Of a stretch of DNA of 64,000 bases, positions 10,336-22,280 are shown piece by piece; the first letter of the stretch is position 1, and every line of letters starts with the position of its first letter. The position numbers and the translations under genes were made by a program. Where the stretch lies: positions 124,001-188,000 of the forward strand of contig NW_023501090.1 in NCBI RefSeq assembly GCF_014066305.1, written 5' to 3'. Source of the stretch: Letharia columbiana (lineage: Eukaryota > Ascomycota > Lecanoromycetes > Lecanorales > Parmeliaceae). Below the pieces are notes generated by a model that did not search any database, had not been told where the DNA came from, and worked only from the letters and a program-made list of their open reading frames with translations.

Positions 10336-11909
10336 TCAGGGTTCGTTCCCCTCGCCATCGAATCGAAACCCCAACTCCTCATAAGTCAGGACGTTGGATC
10401 GCTCTTCGCCTCTCGCGTTGAACGCCTTCTTCATCTCCGCCGCCATCATCCGCACCCAGCACGCTCTCGCATCCCACCGTTTCGGCATTTTGCCACCCGC
10501 ACCGCCCTCGCACGCCGCTGTCTCCGTGGCCGTGCTGCTCCAGTCGTACATTTCCTTCATGTACTCCAGGTCGAGTGGAGGTTTCAAGGCGTGGAACTCC
10601 CGAGCAGCTCCTCGTTCGCGAACAACACTTTCTCGCCAATCCTGCATTTTGTGTCGATTCGGGAGGGTTAGCCGACTTGACCACACCCGTGCTATGACGG
10701 CAGCTTGGCATTCAGCCAGTGGGAACGGGACGATCATTTCCGGCGTCTCTATGAACGCTAAAGTCGGATGTTGTATGTGGAAGATATATTGGTAAAGAGG
10801 CAGTGCTCGGATCCCTTCATCTTTGATGGCCGGATCAATTGGAGCTAGGAACGGAAAAGAATAGGCGTATCCAGTGCATAGGATAATGGCATCGATGTTG
10901 CGTTCGACACTTCCGTCTGCGAATTTCGCTGCGCGCTCATCAGGTATCAGTGCAACGAGGGTTGAGTAGTCGCGCGTATCCGGTTCGTCAGTATGGTAAG
11001 GAGATTTCTTCGGCTGCGCGCTGAGGAAAGGATGCTCGCATACTCTAGCGATTTGTCGGCCAATATCTGCACCTGAGGGGCCGCCGCCTACGAGAAGTAC
11101 ACGCTAAATTGATCAATAAGGTTCCTAGTGAGACTATTGCTTCACGGAACAGAGCGAATAAAAATTGACGAGATTCTCGCTTACCTTCTTCTCGAATGCC
11201 TTAGGGTTTTTGAATGATACCGAATGATAGAGTGAATCCGGGAACTGTTTGCACCAAGCGTCGAGACCCTCGACTTTAGGCAACAAGGGCCAATCACAAT
11301 GTCCGTTCGCAGCAACGACCGCGTCGAACCTCTCTACTTTGCTCTCTCTCTCAGCTGTGGCCTTTGTGGTAATCTCCCATCCATGGGATTCATCGCCTCC
11401 CGTCGGTCTCACTTCGTGGACCTCATGACCGAATCTGATCATGGAAATGATATCGCTCGCATAATCCTGCAAATACTGCTGTACAGTGTCTCGCCTGGCG
11501 AACAACTGTGTCCTTTCTGGGAATGGCGTGTCCGAGAACTGCATCAGCATATGCGGCAGGTTGCTTTCAAGGCCTTCATACATGGGTGTGTTGAGCTTGG
11601 GTAAGTTAGCGGTTACGACGTCCAGAGCATTTGGCTCGGAAGATCCATTCAGATCGCCATTGACAGATGACTGCCGCTTGGGAGGCAGTGGCGTGTAGTT
11701 CCATGCGCCACCGACAGAATTTCGCTGCTCGTATATGATGATCTCTGAAAATGCGTTCTCGGCGAGCAGATATCTGAAGTATGTCAGCTCTGCGTACTGC
11801 GAGTCAGCCAAATTTGGTGGGGGGGTCATTACTTTGCGGCTGCAAGACCAGAGGGACCGGCTCCAATAATGGCAACGCGTTTGATGGCACCAGGGGTGAT
11901 TTGTGTCAT
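10336..11909 (-). CDS. Flavin-containing monooxygenase (FMO-like, FAD/NADPH)
   Basis: I infer three exons on the minus strand: 11909-11833, 11773-11185 and 11103-10336. Introns are 59 nt (11774-11832) and 81 nt (11104-11184), both GT..AG, and the joined frame is exactly 477 codons plus stop. Exon 1 encodes the N-terminal FAD-binding motif VAIIGAGPSGLAAAK. Exon 2 continues YLLAENAF...YEQRNSVGGAWNY and reaches an FMO-type signature region (LYHSVSFKNPKAFEKK). Exon 3 opens with the NADPH-binding motif RVLLVGGGPSGADIG and includes ILCTGYAYSFPF, the conserved TGY block. The enzyme would oxygenate a soft nucleophile (N or S) or perform a Baeyer-Villiger-type reaction; the substrate cannot be told. 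Neighbours do not suggest a biosynthetic cluster. The gene looks intact and a 477-residue length fits the family. Confidence 0.88.
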
Positions 11910-13693
11910 TGTAAAGTGATTGAAACTCGATAACGCCAGGCTCCGGGTGACCAGGTATGATGGATTAGGAGGTGAAGTCTTTGTAGGAAATAGCTAAGTA
12001 CCCAGAGACAGCAATTCAGTGTTCTGATGCAGATAGATAATCTGGGCAAAGGATGCCTTGGTCGGTTTTAAAGGACGACCTAAATTACGCGCTAGATGCT
12101 TAGTACGCTTGGCATCAGCATTTAGCTCTTCCCACCACCAGAATCCGATGGTGGGAGGACTGACAAGCCAGCCTTGTCGTATGTGAAGTCCTTCTTGCAG
12201 TAGCATATCAAAACTCAGACTGTGAAGAAGATACCCTTATAGACTTCGTGAGCATACAGCACTCGGTTTGATAGAACCCTAGCCCTAGAGTAATGCCCCA
12301 GTCCTTTCGCATCCTTTGGGAATGACTCCATCAACTCTTCTTCGCCAAGCAATTGACGATGGCAATGTATGTAGCGAATTCCATGCATGAAATCCGGCAC
12401 CGATTACGGGATGGAGCTAGCGTGCACTAGCGCCGCCGGTGAGATGTTTCCAACGGTGACAGCCTAGCGGCACGACTCTCGGTCCCATGGGTTCGACTCG
12501 ATATTGAGGCTCTAATGATAACACTAGCTGGTCAATCAGTGCTCACACCGCGAATAGGCACCCCCGCACTTTAAACTTTCCTGCAAGCACGGAGGGATTC
12601 TATCTTCGCGGTCATATGTCCCCTCGTCGGCTTGCTCCATATGCCGGCAGTTGCAGTGTGACCTACCGATTTGATCGGAGCATAAATGCCTTTTATACAG
12701 CCCTGTTACGTTACGGTGCCTGTAGGCTTTACTTGTATGCAGGCATGCGGTCGGTGGGAAAGATGTTGATTGAGTATGGAGCTGGCAATGCACATGTGCC
12801 GAGACTAGCCACATCGAGTAGAGAGCGACGACTGAATATGCATGAATCCAGCCCGTGACAGTACTTGAGCGAACATTCATCCGAACCTTCCTGGCACTCA
12901 AGTATTCGCAAACGCCAAGCCCCAAGTCGCTCACAGTCAGACCAAAAAAATAGGCAGCAGACGGAGATCGACTGAAACTCTTTTTGCCTCGTGGCCGTAC
13001 GGGAGCTAATCTGTCTAGGCTGATTCTGACTTCATTGCGCATCCTAAGAGCGGCGCGACGTTACCGCACTAGTACTAGCGTGGCTTGACCCCACACCTAC
13101 CTTACCTTACCTTACCTTATCTACCGCAGTATCTCCAGTATGCGGAGCAGCAGGAACACACACCATGATTTGTTGACTACGTCCTTTGTCTCTGGCAGAT
13201 GCAGTAAGTAGGACGAGATGAAGTGGGCAGAGCCAGATACAGTAAGCAGGGCGAGATGCCGTAAGCGCTAGGCAGGGCGTAAGTCCAGTTAGATCGGTAT
13301 GCATGAGGGTGGCACTGCTGCGTCGCTCGATCCAAGCGCAAGGCTATGCTATCGCGCAGAAAGAAGCACTGACAAAGCTGTGCAAAAGGCGGTAGGTAGC
13401 CAATCTCTTCCTGCTTTGTTTCATCTGCTCCTTGTGTGCGGTTGTTGTTCCTTCGGTCTATCACAGGCACTGCAGTCTGCGATACGATCGTTATAGATAT
13501 CATCTATGGCAGTTACTTTCGCCTTATAGCCGTATCAATCAACTTTACGCTCCTATCCACATCACGGCCCTTGCGAGCTTCAAAAGGGACAATTCTCTTC
13601 TCTGGTGTGAACTCAAGTCCGCATTGGGCAGATTCACGCCCAAGTCTTTTTCATTATCCAGAACCTTGCGTACTTGGATTTCTTGTATCAAGA
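11910..13693. other. Intergenic stretch with simple repeats, no gene assigned
   Basis: No gene is assigned. Minus-strand frames at 11994-12206 and 12536-13042 have no recognised domain. At 13100-13125 there are four TTACC pentamers in a row. At 13195-13290 there is a degenerate repeat of the type GTAAGCAGGGCGAGATG. A tRNA-like promoter relic is listed separately at about 12453-12512. Confidence 0.4.
12453..12512 (+). other. tRNA-like A-box/B-box relic (possible SINE head)
   Basis: CAGCCTAGCGG resembles a pol III A-box, and about 25 bases later GGTTCGACTCG matches the B-box consensus at 10 of 11 positions. The spacing is too short for a functional tRNA and the acceptor and T stems do not pair well. 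It may be a decayed tRNA or the head of a tRNA-derived SINE. Support is weak. Confidence 0.25.
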
Positions 13694-15166
13694 ATGGAGA
13701 AGCCAACTACACCTCCCCCAATAGGTAACGCGGACAGATCGGGCGGGTTGCTAGGCACGTCGATACTTGCCTTAAGCTCCGTGCTCATTTTTATCGGCTT
13801 ACGTTTTGCGACTCGAATATGGCTTGTGAAGAGGGTGGGATGGGACGATTGGTGTATAGTGTTTGCCGGTGTAAGTCTCCTGCTTCGCGAGCAGTCTGGT
13901 TGAAGGCTGCTGAAAAGTATTAGTTTGGTCATATTATCGGCATGGGCCTGATCACTGTTCAAATCGGATACGGCTTTGGGCGACCTGCGTATTACCTCAC
14001 CGAGCATCAATTCCAAGAGTTCATGAAATACTCCTACGGCGAATGGCTGCAGGTCAGCATCCTTCAAATACTAATCGACTCAAACCTTATCTAAGGCCTT
14101 CTCACAGACCTTTGCGACTTTGACATTCACCAAGATCTCAATCTGCCTCTTGCTTCTGCGCATCACAATCACCAAAGCCTTCATTAGACCGCTATACGCC
14201 GCCATCTTTGTCCTCGCCGTCAGCAATGTAGTACTGAGTTTGGTATGGATATTCCAATGCACGCCGCATCTCGATAAAGCTTGGAATTCGAGTCTGCCGG
14301 GAAAGTGCTTTTCCAAAGGTCAACTGGAAAGGATCATCATTTCTCAAGCAAGTGAGTCATATTCCGAGGATCAGTCGATCTATACTTACCACCTCCAGTC
14401 ATATCAATCATCTCCGACTACTTCCTCTCAGCTTTTCCAATCCTCATACTGCGCAAGGTTCAGATCAGCCTCCGAAGCAAGGTTGGCCTGTGCTTGCTTA
14501 TGGGTCTTGGTGTTATGTAAGCTTCAGTCACATCGTCGCTCTTATTGCTAGGCACTGACACTCAGAACGACAGCACCGGCTCATTGTCGCTAGTTCGGAC
14601 AATTCTCAACTATCAAAACGTAACCAATGACCCAACCTGTAGGACTCCCCGGCAAGCAGATGCAGAAAACGCCATTTAACTGACACTAAAATAAAGGGCT
14701 AAGCGTACCCAATTGGTATTGGCGTACATGGGAAGTCTTATTCGGCGTTGTCGCAGCTTGCATACCCACCTTGCGGCCCTTGTACAAATGGCTTGTCCAA
14801 GAATACACTCGCCTGACAAGTGAAAAAACGCCATCGAAACCAGCGACTGATCAGTGGAGCGCTCCGAAACCATCCGTCGCCTTACCACCCAAGACATACG
14901 GCGCCAAGTTCGACGAGAGTGTGCTCCGAGAAGAAGACATGCTACCGCTGCAGAGTTTCGAGGGCGCCGGTGGCTCGGACAATATCGAGCGAGAGGTGAA
15001 GCAACACGCGCAGGAACGGAAGACGAGCGAAACGTTGGACTTCAAGCCGGGCTTGCACATCCACGGGGATCTGAGCACGAACCGGCCGGGACATTTCAAG
15101 CGGTGGGATTCGGAAGCTAGGATAGGTGGCGGGCATGGAGTGGAGGAGGTTGAAGATCGGATCTAG
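13694..15166 (+). CDS. Fungal rhodopsin-domain seven-helix membrane protein
   Basis: I infer six exons: 13694-13870, 13924-14052, 14108-14351, 14399-14516, 14574-14638 and 14697-15166. All introns are GT..AG and 47-58 nt. The joined frame is 400 codons plus stop. The protein has the order typical of the fungal rhodopsin-domain (Fung_rhodopsin) family: an N-terminal helix, then RFATRIWLVKRVGWDDWCIVFAG, GHIIGMGLITVQIGYGFG, TLTFTKISICLLLLRI, a cysteine-containing loop (WIFQCTP...GKC), SDYFLSAFPILILRKVQI, and a last helix with VPNWYWRTWEVLFGVVAACIPTLRPLY. A hydrophilic tail of about 125 residues follows. The family lacks an established function; a plasma-membrane receptor or sensor role is only inferred. 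It appears intact, unlike the paralog at 18.2-19.6 kb. Confidence 0.88.
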
Positions 15167-15735
15167 TTTGAGCTTCAAGATGCGAAATGTATACCAAAGT
15201 AGTGTGGAGCAATACAACAAATGACGAACTTGTGCTCTAGCCGTTGAGTCGCCTGTGTATTGTAAAGTACGGTCATAAACGGATAGGGTTATGGCCCGGG
15301 ACTGGCAAACTCGTAGTCTCAGTAATTCAGACTCACGGCTAGCCGGGGTACCTATGGCCAGCCCTACACTCGTGCCTCGCTTCGGGGCCAATCATATCGC
15401 AAGCTCATTACGGCATACCCCTCCCTTAGAGTCTGAGTAGGAAACCCCGAATCGCTACATTGACCGTTAATTTGTATGGGCCCACCGCAATAATTACCCC
15501 GTTAACGGGAAGTCGCGACTTCCTCAATTTTCCAGCCATCACCATATTATCTTTTGATATAATTGGGGGCAATAGGCCTTTCGAGGTCGCTAAACAAGTA
15601 CATACACTTTTTATTATGATCGGATAGCTCGTTGTTGTCGCTAAGCTCATCCGACACGCGTTCTCCGCTGACGATTACAGCACCCACCTCCAGCCGATCA
15701 CCCTCCGATGATTAAATTCCAGACGATGGCGCATC
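15167..15735. other. Intergenic stretch, no gene assigned
   Basis: The stretch contains overlapping short frames on both strands without recognisable motifs. Nothing else is seen. Confidence 0.4.
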
Positions 15736-16298
15736 GTGTTCAGCATCATTAAAAGATCATATAACGAGTCGGGTGTAATGATTGATCCAAGTTTGACCGT
15801 GTCACTGTCTTATGGAAATCGAGCACTGGAGCCATCCCCCTACATACAGATCCATCAACTCGAAAGTGCATTACTCAGGAGTTGGAGGGAGCATAAAACA
15901 CATACCTTGAATGGTTTTGACGCGCTTGACGCGTTCAAAATGGACTTGAGCGTACGAGGAGACTGTGGGGCGCTTAGGTACGCGATTTTTCTCTGACGAC
16001 GACAGCGAGGTATCTTCGAACTATATATATTGACCTCTTTATACCTTGCAGGAACATCCTTCCTCCTGATGAATACGAAGTTTTAAAACATTTGGCGGAC
16101 CAGTTCTGGAGCAAAGAGAAAAAGTCATTATTTGGTTCCTCGCAGCCATGGAGAGGTCTCAGCCATGGAGAGGTCTCAACCATGCCACCTATTTGGGCTA
16201 TCGCAGCCATGGAGAGGTCTCAACTATTCCACCTAATTGGGCTACCGCAGCCTAGAGATGTCTCGGTTATTTCAGCTAATCGGGCTACCGCAGCCTGA
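15736..16298 (+). CDS. Candidate two-exon gene of unknown function, 3' end in tandem repeats
   Basis: Two short frames join cleanly across a 74-nt GT..AG intron (15978-16051) that has a pyrimidine-rich acceptor, CCTTGCAG. Exons 15736-15977 and 16052-16298 give 162 residues. An alternative start is Met15 (15778). The joined region reads DLSVRGDCGALR-NILPPDEYEVLKHLADQFW, which looks like real coding sequence, but I do not recognise the family. From about 16142 the frame runs through a 44-bp tandem repeat, so the C-terminus is probably repeat-derived. This may be a fragment of a longer gene whose 3' part was replaced by the repeat. No signal peptide or membrane segment is seen. Confidence 0.4.
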
Positions 16299-16300
16299 GT
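16142..16300. repeat. 44-bp imperfect tandem repeat (about 3.3 copies)
   Basis: Units starting GCAGCCATGGAGAGG occur at 16142, 16203, 16247 and, partially, 16290. The spacings are 61, 44 and 43 bp. The first unit contains an extra 17-bp internal duplication of GCCATGGAGAGGTCTCA, which explains the 61-bp spacing. Units end in GGGCTACC. Confidence 0.75.
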
Positions 16301-16359
16301 CTGTTGAGACGTACGGCGTTCTTGAGTACTGGTGCCGCTGCTATGGCTGAGTTAGCTGG

Positions 16360-16414
16360 TTTTTTAGTGGAATTGAATTGGAAGCCTACTTCTTAACCAC
16401 TGCACCACAGCCCC
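16360..16414 (-). other. tRNA-like sequence (possible SINE relic)
   Basis: Read on the minus strand from 16414, the sequence starts GGGGCTGTGGTGCAGTGGTTAA, which contains a good A-box (TGGTGCAGTGG). A B-box-like AATTCAATTCC follows; it differs from the consensus mainly by GG to AA, a RIP-type change. A and B boxes are too close for a complete tRNA. A run of A follows. This suggests the head of a tRNA-derived SINE or a deleted tRNA. Confidence 0.3.
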
Positions 16415-16419
16415 TACGA

Positions 16420-18238
16420 AGGCCTATTTGACTATTTATTCGACCTTTTCAGAATTCCAAAAGGCCATATCACGTAGTTGCGCATTTTTGTTGAGGATCA
16501 TATGTACGCAGGGTGTGAATATTACATATCGGGCAATACACCAAAAATAAGTCTTGGCAGGGTTTCCTATAGACCCACCTCAAGGCCGGTGGGGCCAAGC
16601 TGAGACTAGATCGACGATTTATAGCCGTATAAAAATGTGGCTAAGAGGATTAATATAACATGTAACGAAGGGGCAATGAGTCAGTATCAAGAAGAACCCA
16701 AAGCACGATTTGAAACCGACGACGAACTGCAAACTTCGAAGAAGAATACCCGTGCACGAGTCAAAACCCAGCTCGCCGCCAGGCTTCCGCATTACTTACG
16801 TACCGACGCACCTTTCACGGGCCGAAGATTACAGAAGCTACTGTATCAGCCATCACTTCGATCCCGCCCAGCTCTCCCCCCTTCCTTCAAAGGAATCCCC
16901 GTTTTGTTACGTGGAGATACTGCAAGATCGACCTCCCAGCAAGGCCTATTTATCCATCGCTCTCCGGACTCTCAAAACATCACGACCGTGACCCTGCCCC
17001 TCCATCTACGACTAACAATCTCCAGCACGTGGTTCCGAACGCGGACGAGTCGAGAGGTGGTACGTGATGGGGGGTAATTACCGAGTGCCAGAGTAAGACG
17101 CATTTGATTTGCGGCGGAAGGGCTAAAAGGTGTCAGTGTCGAAGGACTTCCTCGGCTTTTTCAAGACTGCTGTGGTAAGATGTTTCGGGACGTACTAGTA
17201 CAGGCAATTGACCTTACTTTATCGCGTGAGCTCACCGTAGCGAAGTGTCCGGTGATTTGATTGGGCGAGTAGAGGATGGGGGTGCAGAGTACTATGGCAG
17301 TGATCGCAATGCATCGTACGAATTGTTACGTTACTGCCCTAAAGTAAAGTAGTTGATGCGCTGGTATCGGGTCGCCCCTGGGAGCGGCAACCGCGTCACT
17401 TATATAGTTAACTTAGCGGCTGTTGATTTTTCCCGAGCAGTGGAAGTAATTTGGCAGTCTTACTTCGACGACGCGGGAAAGTACTCACCTGATACAGTAT
17501 TGCCTTCGCGGTCTCTGTTGGCTTGTCCGCTGGGGATTGCAATCTCTGGATGCTATTCGGCAATGCCGCGTGGGCGCAGGAATGTCGCCTTGCTGAATCA
17601 TGCTCATATCGGCAGCGGCCACTCCTCGAAGGCGGTGTTGCTTGTGGTTCATGTACGGTACAACGACTGGGACATCTGCAGGTTTGGTGGCTTACCGCAC
17701 AAGTCGAAGAGGACATGATCCGGGAGCCTCGATGGTCTTCACTGCGGCCACGATTATTTTACGGGTCCCTAGTGCGTCGGGCCGTTCTCTCAAAGACGTT
17801 CCCATACCCTGTCGAGCCTGCCCATAGCAACGCAGTCAAAAATCCACTGTTTTGTAGGGATCGATTCGCTGTGTATTGGGAACGCTTCTCAGCCGATGCA
17901 ATAGAAATCTGAACCCTGTGGCCGATCGATTCGGAGAGTCATTTAAGGTGATCGGGAAGAGGCGAAGAACTTGGCTTTGGAAAAGGTGCTGAAAGAGAAA
18001 TATTATGATGCGACAAGCGTCGTGGTTGAGACCGATTTGGCCATTAGGAGGAAATGAGGGAATGCGCAAAGATCAAAGCTATCATCAGCTCCAGAAATTT
18101 GGAGATCGGAACTCATTGACTGCATAGTCTTGACTCCTCTATCTAGCACGAAGACTATACAGATATATTTCCACGTGTGCGAGCCACCCATCACGCAAGC
18201 AAAACCAGCTATGACCAGCATTCGGCTCGTCCTCGGTT
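16420..18238. other. Intergenic stretch, no gene assigned
   Basis: Frames of 90-146 codons at 16637-17077 and 17523-17912 (plus) and 17408-17716 and 18003-18416 (minus) overlap in several frames. Only the right edge connects to anything recognised (the rhodopsin-domain relic starting at 18239). Confidence 0.4.
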
Positions 18239-19624
18239 TCAAAGACCTTCTGGAACCTGATCTGGTTTGGCTTCGGGAGAGGCTCCGTCTCCACGTCTTG
18301 AGACACAGACGCCAGAATCTCCGCATGTGATGTGGTGGATCCGTGCCTTGCGTCCCCTTAATACGATAAGCTGTAATACCTCCGGAAACGCTGGTTCTGC
18401 AGGGGCCAGCCAGCACCGACTCTTGAGCGCTTTAGTGCGGAATAAACCGTACCACGATGGAAAGCAGGCTGCAGTCAAGCCCAGACCTGCTTCTATAAAG
18501 CACTAGTATACTCCGTTCGTCGAGAAAACTGCTCTCCAACCGTTAGCCTACGCTTGGCACTAGCATGGCTTACACTCACAGTCGATATCGCTTTTGGCTA
18601 CATATTCAACGTTGAGTGACTGAATAAATAAGACTGTTCTCGTGATTGACGCTTCGACGGTACTTCTCGATGTCAGCTAGGTTACTACAACGTGTAGTAC
18701 GGTGGTGTCAACTTACAACAAATTCAACGCAAAGATGCCTGTGACACCAATCTTGCGGCCCGTTGACACGTGCAGCGACCAGATCTCAGTCTTGGATTTG
18801 CGAATAAGCTTCTCTACCATCCTGGGATCCAGCAGCGTCATATCAAAGGCATAGGGATCAGTAGGATAGCAACGTCGAAGCAAAAGTCCGATCTAGCGTA
18901 CCCGAGATGCAGTCGCGTCGAGTTGTTGCAGTCTTCCTTTTCGTTGGCAAGCGATGTCCAGTAATGGGAACGGTGCGCCTTGCAAACGAAAAGGTGGTTA
19001 AAGGAGAACGCGATAATCCAACAAACGATAAGGCCGACCATTCCGTGTATGAGGCCTTTGAAGGCTTTACCTTTGCCCTTGGCGAAGATGCGTTTGTAGA
19101 ATAACATGAAGCTGAGCTTGATCAGGGCCAAACGCGGTATTTGCATTAGCTCGATTGACCACAAGACCTAGCAGCTTGTCAGCGGGTGAACGTTCCCTCA
19201 TGCAAAATATTGGTTGTTTTCACCTTTCGAGTCGTCTGCTGCTGATATGACGCAGAGTGAAACTCAGCGTAAGGGCTTGCTGGTTTGGGAGTCGGATACC
19301 CAATTGAATGGAGAGCGACGCCTTCAGGACGGACAGAGGCGAATTCGAACATCTACTGGGCGTAGCTTGAAGTGCCGGAGCACATATCCCAGTCAACAAG
19401 ATCTGTAAAACGAATACCATCAGTTTTAGAATCCCTCTTCCCACTTGCAGCACTATGTCTTACCAATGCTGGGATGGTGAGCCAGTGGTGTGGTCGGGCC
19501 CCAACTTCGCAGTCTGCGTCTTCCTGGTGTAGAACCTCTAGGCCACGGCGACGGCACATACTGGCGGCCATATTGCATCAGCTGTTATGACGAGAAGAGC
19601 GGTAAGCCGTTCACTGGCCACCAT
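18239..19624 (-). pseudogene. Broken rhodopsin-domain membrane protein gene
   Basis: Pieces in family order lie on the minus strand: MVASERLTALLVITADAIWPP (from 19624); RFYTRKTQTAKLGPD after a stop (TAG, 19540-19538); HWLTIPALV in another frame (near 19500); an exon at about 19164-18838 with LALIKLSFMLFYKRIF and a cysteine-rich loop; then STGRKIGVTGIFALNLL, ASITRTVLFIQSLNVEY, and a final exon from about 18490 with GLTAACFPSWYGLFRTKALKS. At least one stop and two frame breaks (near 19515 and near 18830) interrupt it; the second break adds extra sequence after IPMPLI. Together with the intact gene at 13.7-15.2 kb it shows a local paralog pair in opposite orientation. Low expression or exon skipping cannot be excluded, but an intact protein is unlikely. 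Confidence 0.7.
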
Positions 19625-22280
19625 GAATTTTGAATTGACTTGGAGCGCCACCTGTATGATGATTTTGAGAGTTATTTCCCCGATGACAAAAGTAGCGCGC
19701 TGCACTAGAGATCGAGAGAAGATGCCTGAGGGCGGTCGCAAGTAGTAGGTACGGTATGTAAATTGCCCAACCAGGGACACTGGGGCAGGGGAATGGTCCT
19801 CGTTGGGTAAAGTAGTCGACGGTGGTTGGATAGGAGAAGTCTTCTGAGGGTCTTACTTTGACTGATAGACTGACATTCAGCGGAAAGTTTGGCGTGCAAC
19901 AAAAACAAGTCCCCACGCCCTCACTTATTCAAGCAGTCTGATTCGGTTTCTGCACAATTGCCTTGAACCACAGCAAGATTGATCTGCGTCGTGGCGAATG
20001 CCTCCCACCTTGGATTATTTGGAGAATAGGATATTGTCTCTTGTGTCCGGAGAACAAAAAAGAACAAATCAATCCCATCTTCTTCAATAAAATATAGAGT
20101 CCTCCTGCCATGCTGCGAGTGCAACCATCGGGCGAGGGGATGCCCTGGTTCCCGAAGCACGATGACTAGTGCTTCTTTGTTCCCCGAGGCTGCAGATAGC
20201 ATGCAGAACTTCCAGCCGTTGACGTACATGAGAGCCTTCGGTTGATTCGTCTAGCTCCACTTCTCCTGTGGTTATCTGTTATAGCTTCCGAAGCCGCCGT
20301 CGTGATCAACGGGTATAAACCACGGGCCAAGTGTTGATCTCTCTAGGAAATGGGCTCTAGTCCCCTTGGTCGTTTGCAGAGTATCATTCTGAGGGCCGAC
20401 TTTTTGCCAAGGGCAGTCCTTTGGTATCGGCTTGGGGCTGAAATGATCATGAGTATCAACAGAAGGCATAGAGGCACCACAATAAACCAACTATTGGACT
20501 TGATTTGTTGCATGTAGAGTGCAGCTGTCTGTGTACAAATTTGCTGTTACCCCGTGATCAGCTCTATAAGGGCTGGCGTGATTTCCGGCCAACATCTTGG
20601 CCTTCGTAGGGATCGAAGCCCAGGAAACCAATGTCAGCATCCGCCTTTGGAACTCCAACAACGAGGAGCTGTGGATCAACTATGCAGAGAAACGATATAC
20701 GCCTCTGGAGTACAACTGCTGCTCATCACCTCATACTCTCAGCGCACCTGATATCTTGCACTCATCGCCAATTTCATCATTGACCTACCCTAAAATTAAA
20801 GATTGCAAGTGGTTTGAGCTCACCATCGGATCGACGCTGCAGACCTTGGTTGATATTTCTGTCTAGCTCCCATTACTGTTAAACACGAACGTGATCGTCA
20901 AAAACTCGCGCCAGCCGCCTTTCCGCCAGCGTAATCAAACTGACATATCAAGGAGATGTTTCGATACGTATCGGCAAGCAAGGAAGCCTGTCGTCATGTA
21001 CACTAATTCCATACCTTCAGAGTCAATATTTTGGAGGTGGGATATAAGAACCACCTGAGCAGCAGGGCTCTTGACGCGACTTTAGACTGCATAAAATCTT
21101 CTTTTGTTTCTAATCTTTCAAGTCCCACCTTTCTCATCATCAGAAATCATTAATAACACCCCCCCAGGCAGGCAAGAACCCCGTGAGCGTGAACAAGTCA
21201 TTCAAAGTATGTTCCTACAGAACCCCGGAAAAGTCGCCAGATCGAGACCAGTTTCTCCGATCCGAAAGTTAATTGCCAACGGTACACTCTAAAGCAGTGG
21301 CTCGGAGACTCTCGAAGGATTTGAAGGCGCCTGCAGAAGAGCCTTCCGTCACGAGACTCCATGGTGCTTAAACGAAGCACTACTTCGCTACCACCCTCCA
21401 AGCGCTCAGAGGATTGGCCGAACTTTCAGCCTTCTCATAGAATGCTTGCGTATCGGCACCTCTCCCTTTGGGAAAAGTCGGTGAGAACAAACTTGAGCTC
21501 CGCTGAGCCTTCCCCTCCTTCTTCCCAAACTTGTGCCAGCATCCCACCAACTCCAACGGGCGCAACTGGCTTTTTGCGCTCGCTTTGGCGTCCGTCGACT
21601 ATATCTGATCAGCTATCCATCAAAGACCGATGATGTTGTGTAAATCTACATATCACAATCGGCGCCGAGGGCACACCGAGACTGGGGATGGCGAGACGTT
21701 TGCGAGGTGCATGGTGCACTTGGACTTGTGTCGTTCGGGTGTGACGGAAGATTTCCAGGCTCAGGCTTCGCATTCCATGATGATGGTGAAAATGACCGCT
21801 GTAACTGGACGCCCTGTGTCGGGTTTCTGCTTGTGGGTTGTAGCCTCGATGAACGATGGGTGTGTGCTTGGTTGGGGGGCTGCGGTGGCCACATTTGGCT
21901 ATCTGTAATGGAACCTTTGTGGCCGAACGGCCGCCCAGCTTTCTCGGATTGCTTCATGCGTGGACCGGACCGGTCTTGTTTAAGGTGGGGCTATATGGTG
22001 TGTGCGGTTTCTCTGAGCGGAGAGTAGTACGGGAGTTTCTGACTAGGACCGGTTGCTGGTATTTATCTTACACACTGTACATTGAAAGAGAGGTGTTAGG
22101 ATGGCTGCACTGAGTTTGTCATTGCATCATATTTCAATTCGTTATAGCAACATTCAAGGCTCGTTTTCACATTAGACTTCGTTACAGAACCTATCGATTT
22201 AACATGATTTTTGCAATCTTGACGTTTGCGAAACACGTCCCCGTAAGCGATACTTTTCGCACGTAATTCTCGCTCAACTA
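19625..22280. other. Intergenic stretch, no gene assigned
   Basis: Minus-strand frames at 19921-20229 (102 codons) and 20272-20490 (72 codons), and a plus-strand frame at 20597-20866, look partly coding-like, but they do not join by clear splice sites and match nothing I recognise. Frames at 21361-22113 are overlapping shadows without motifs. Confidence 0.4.
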
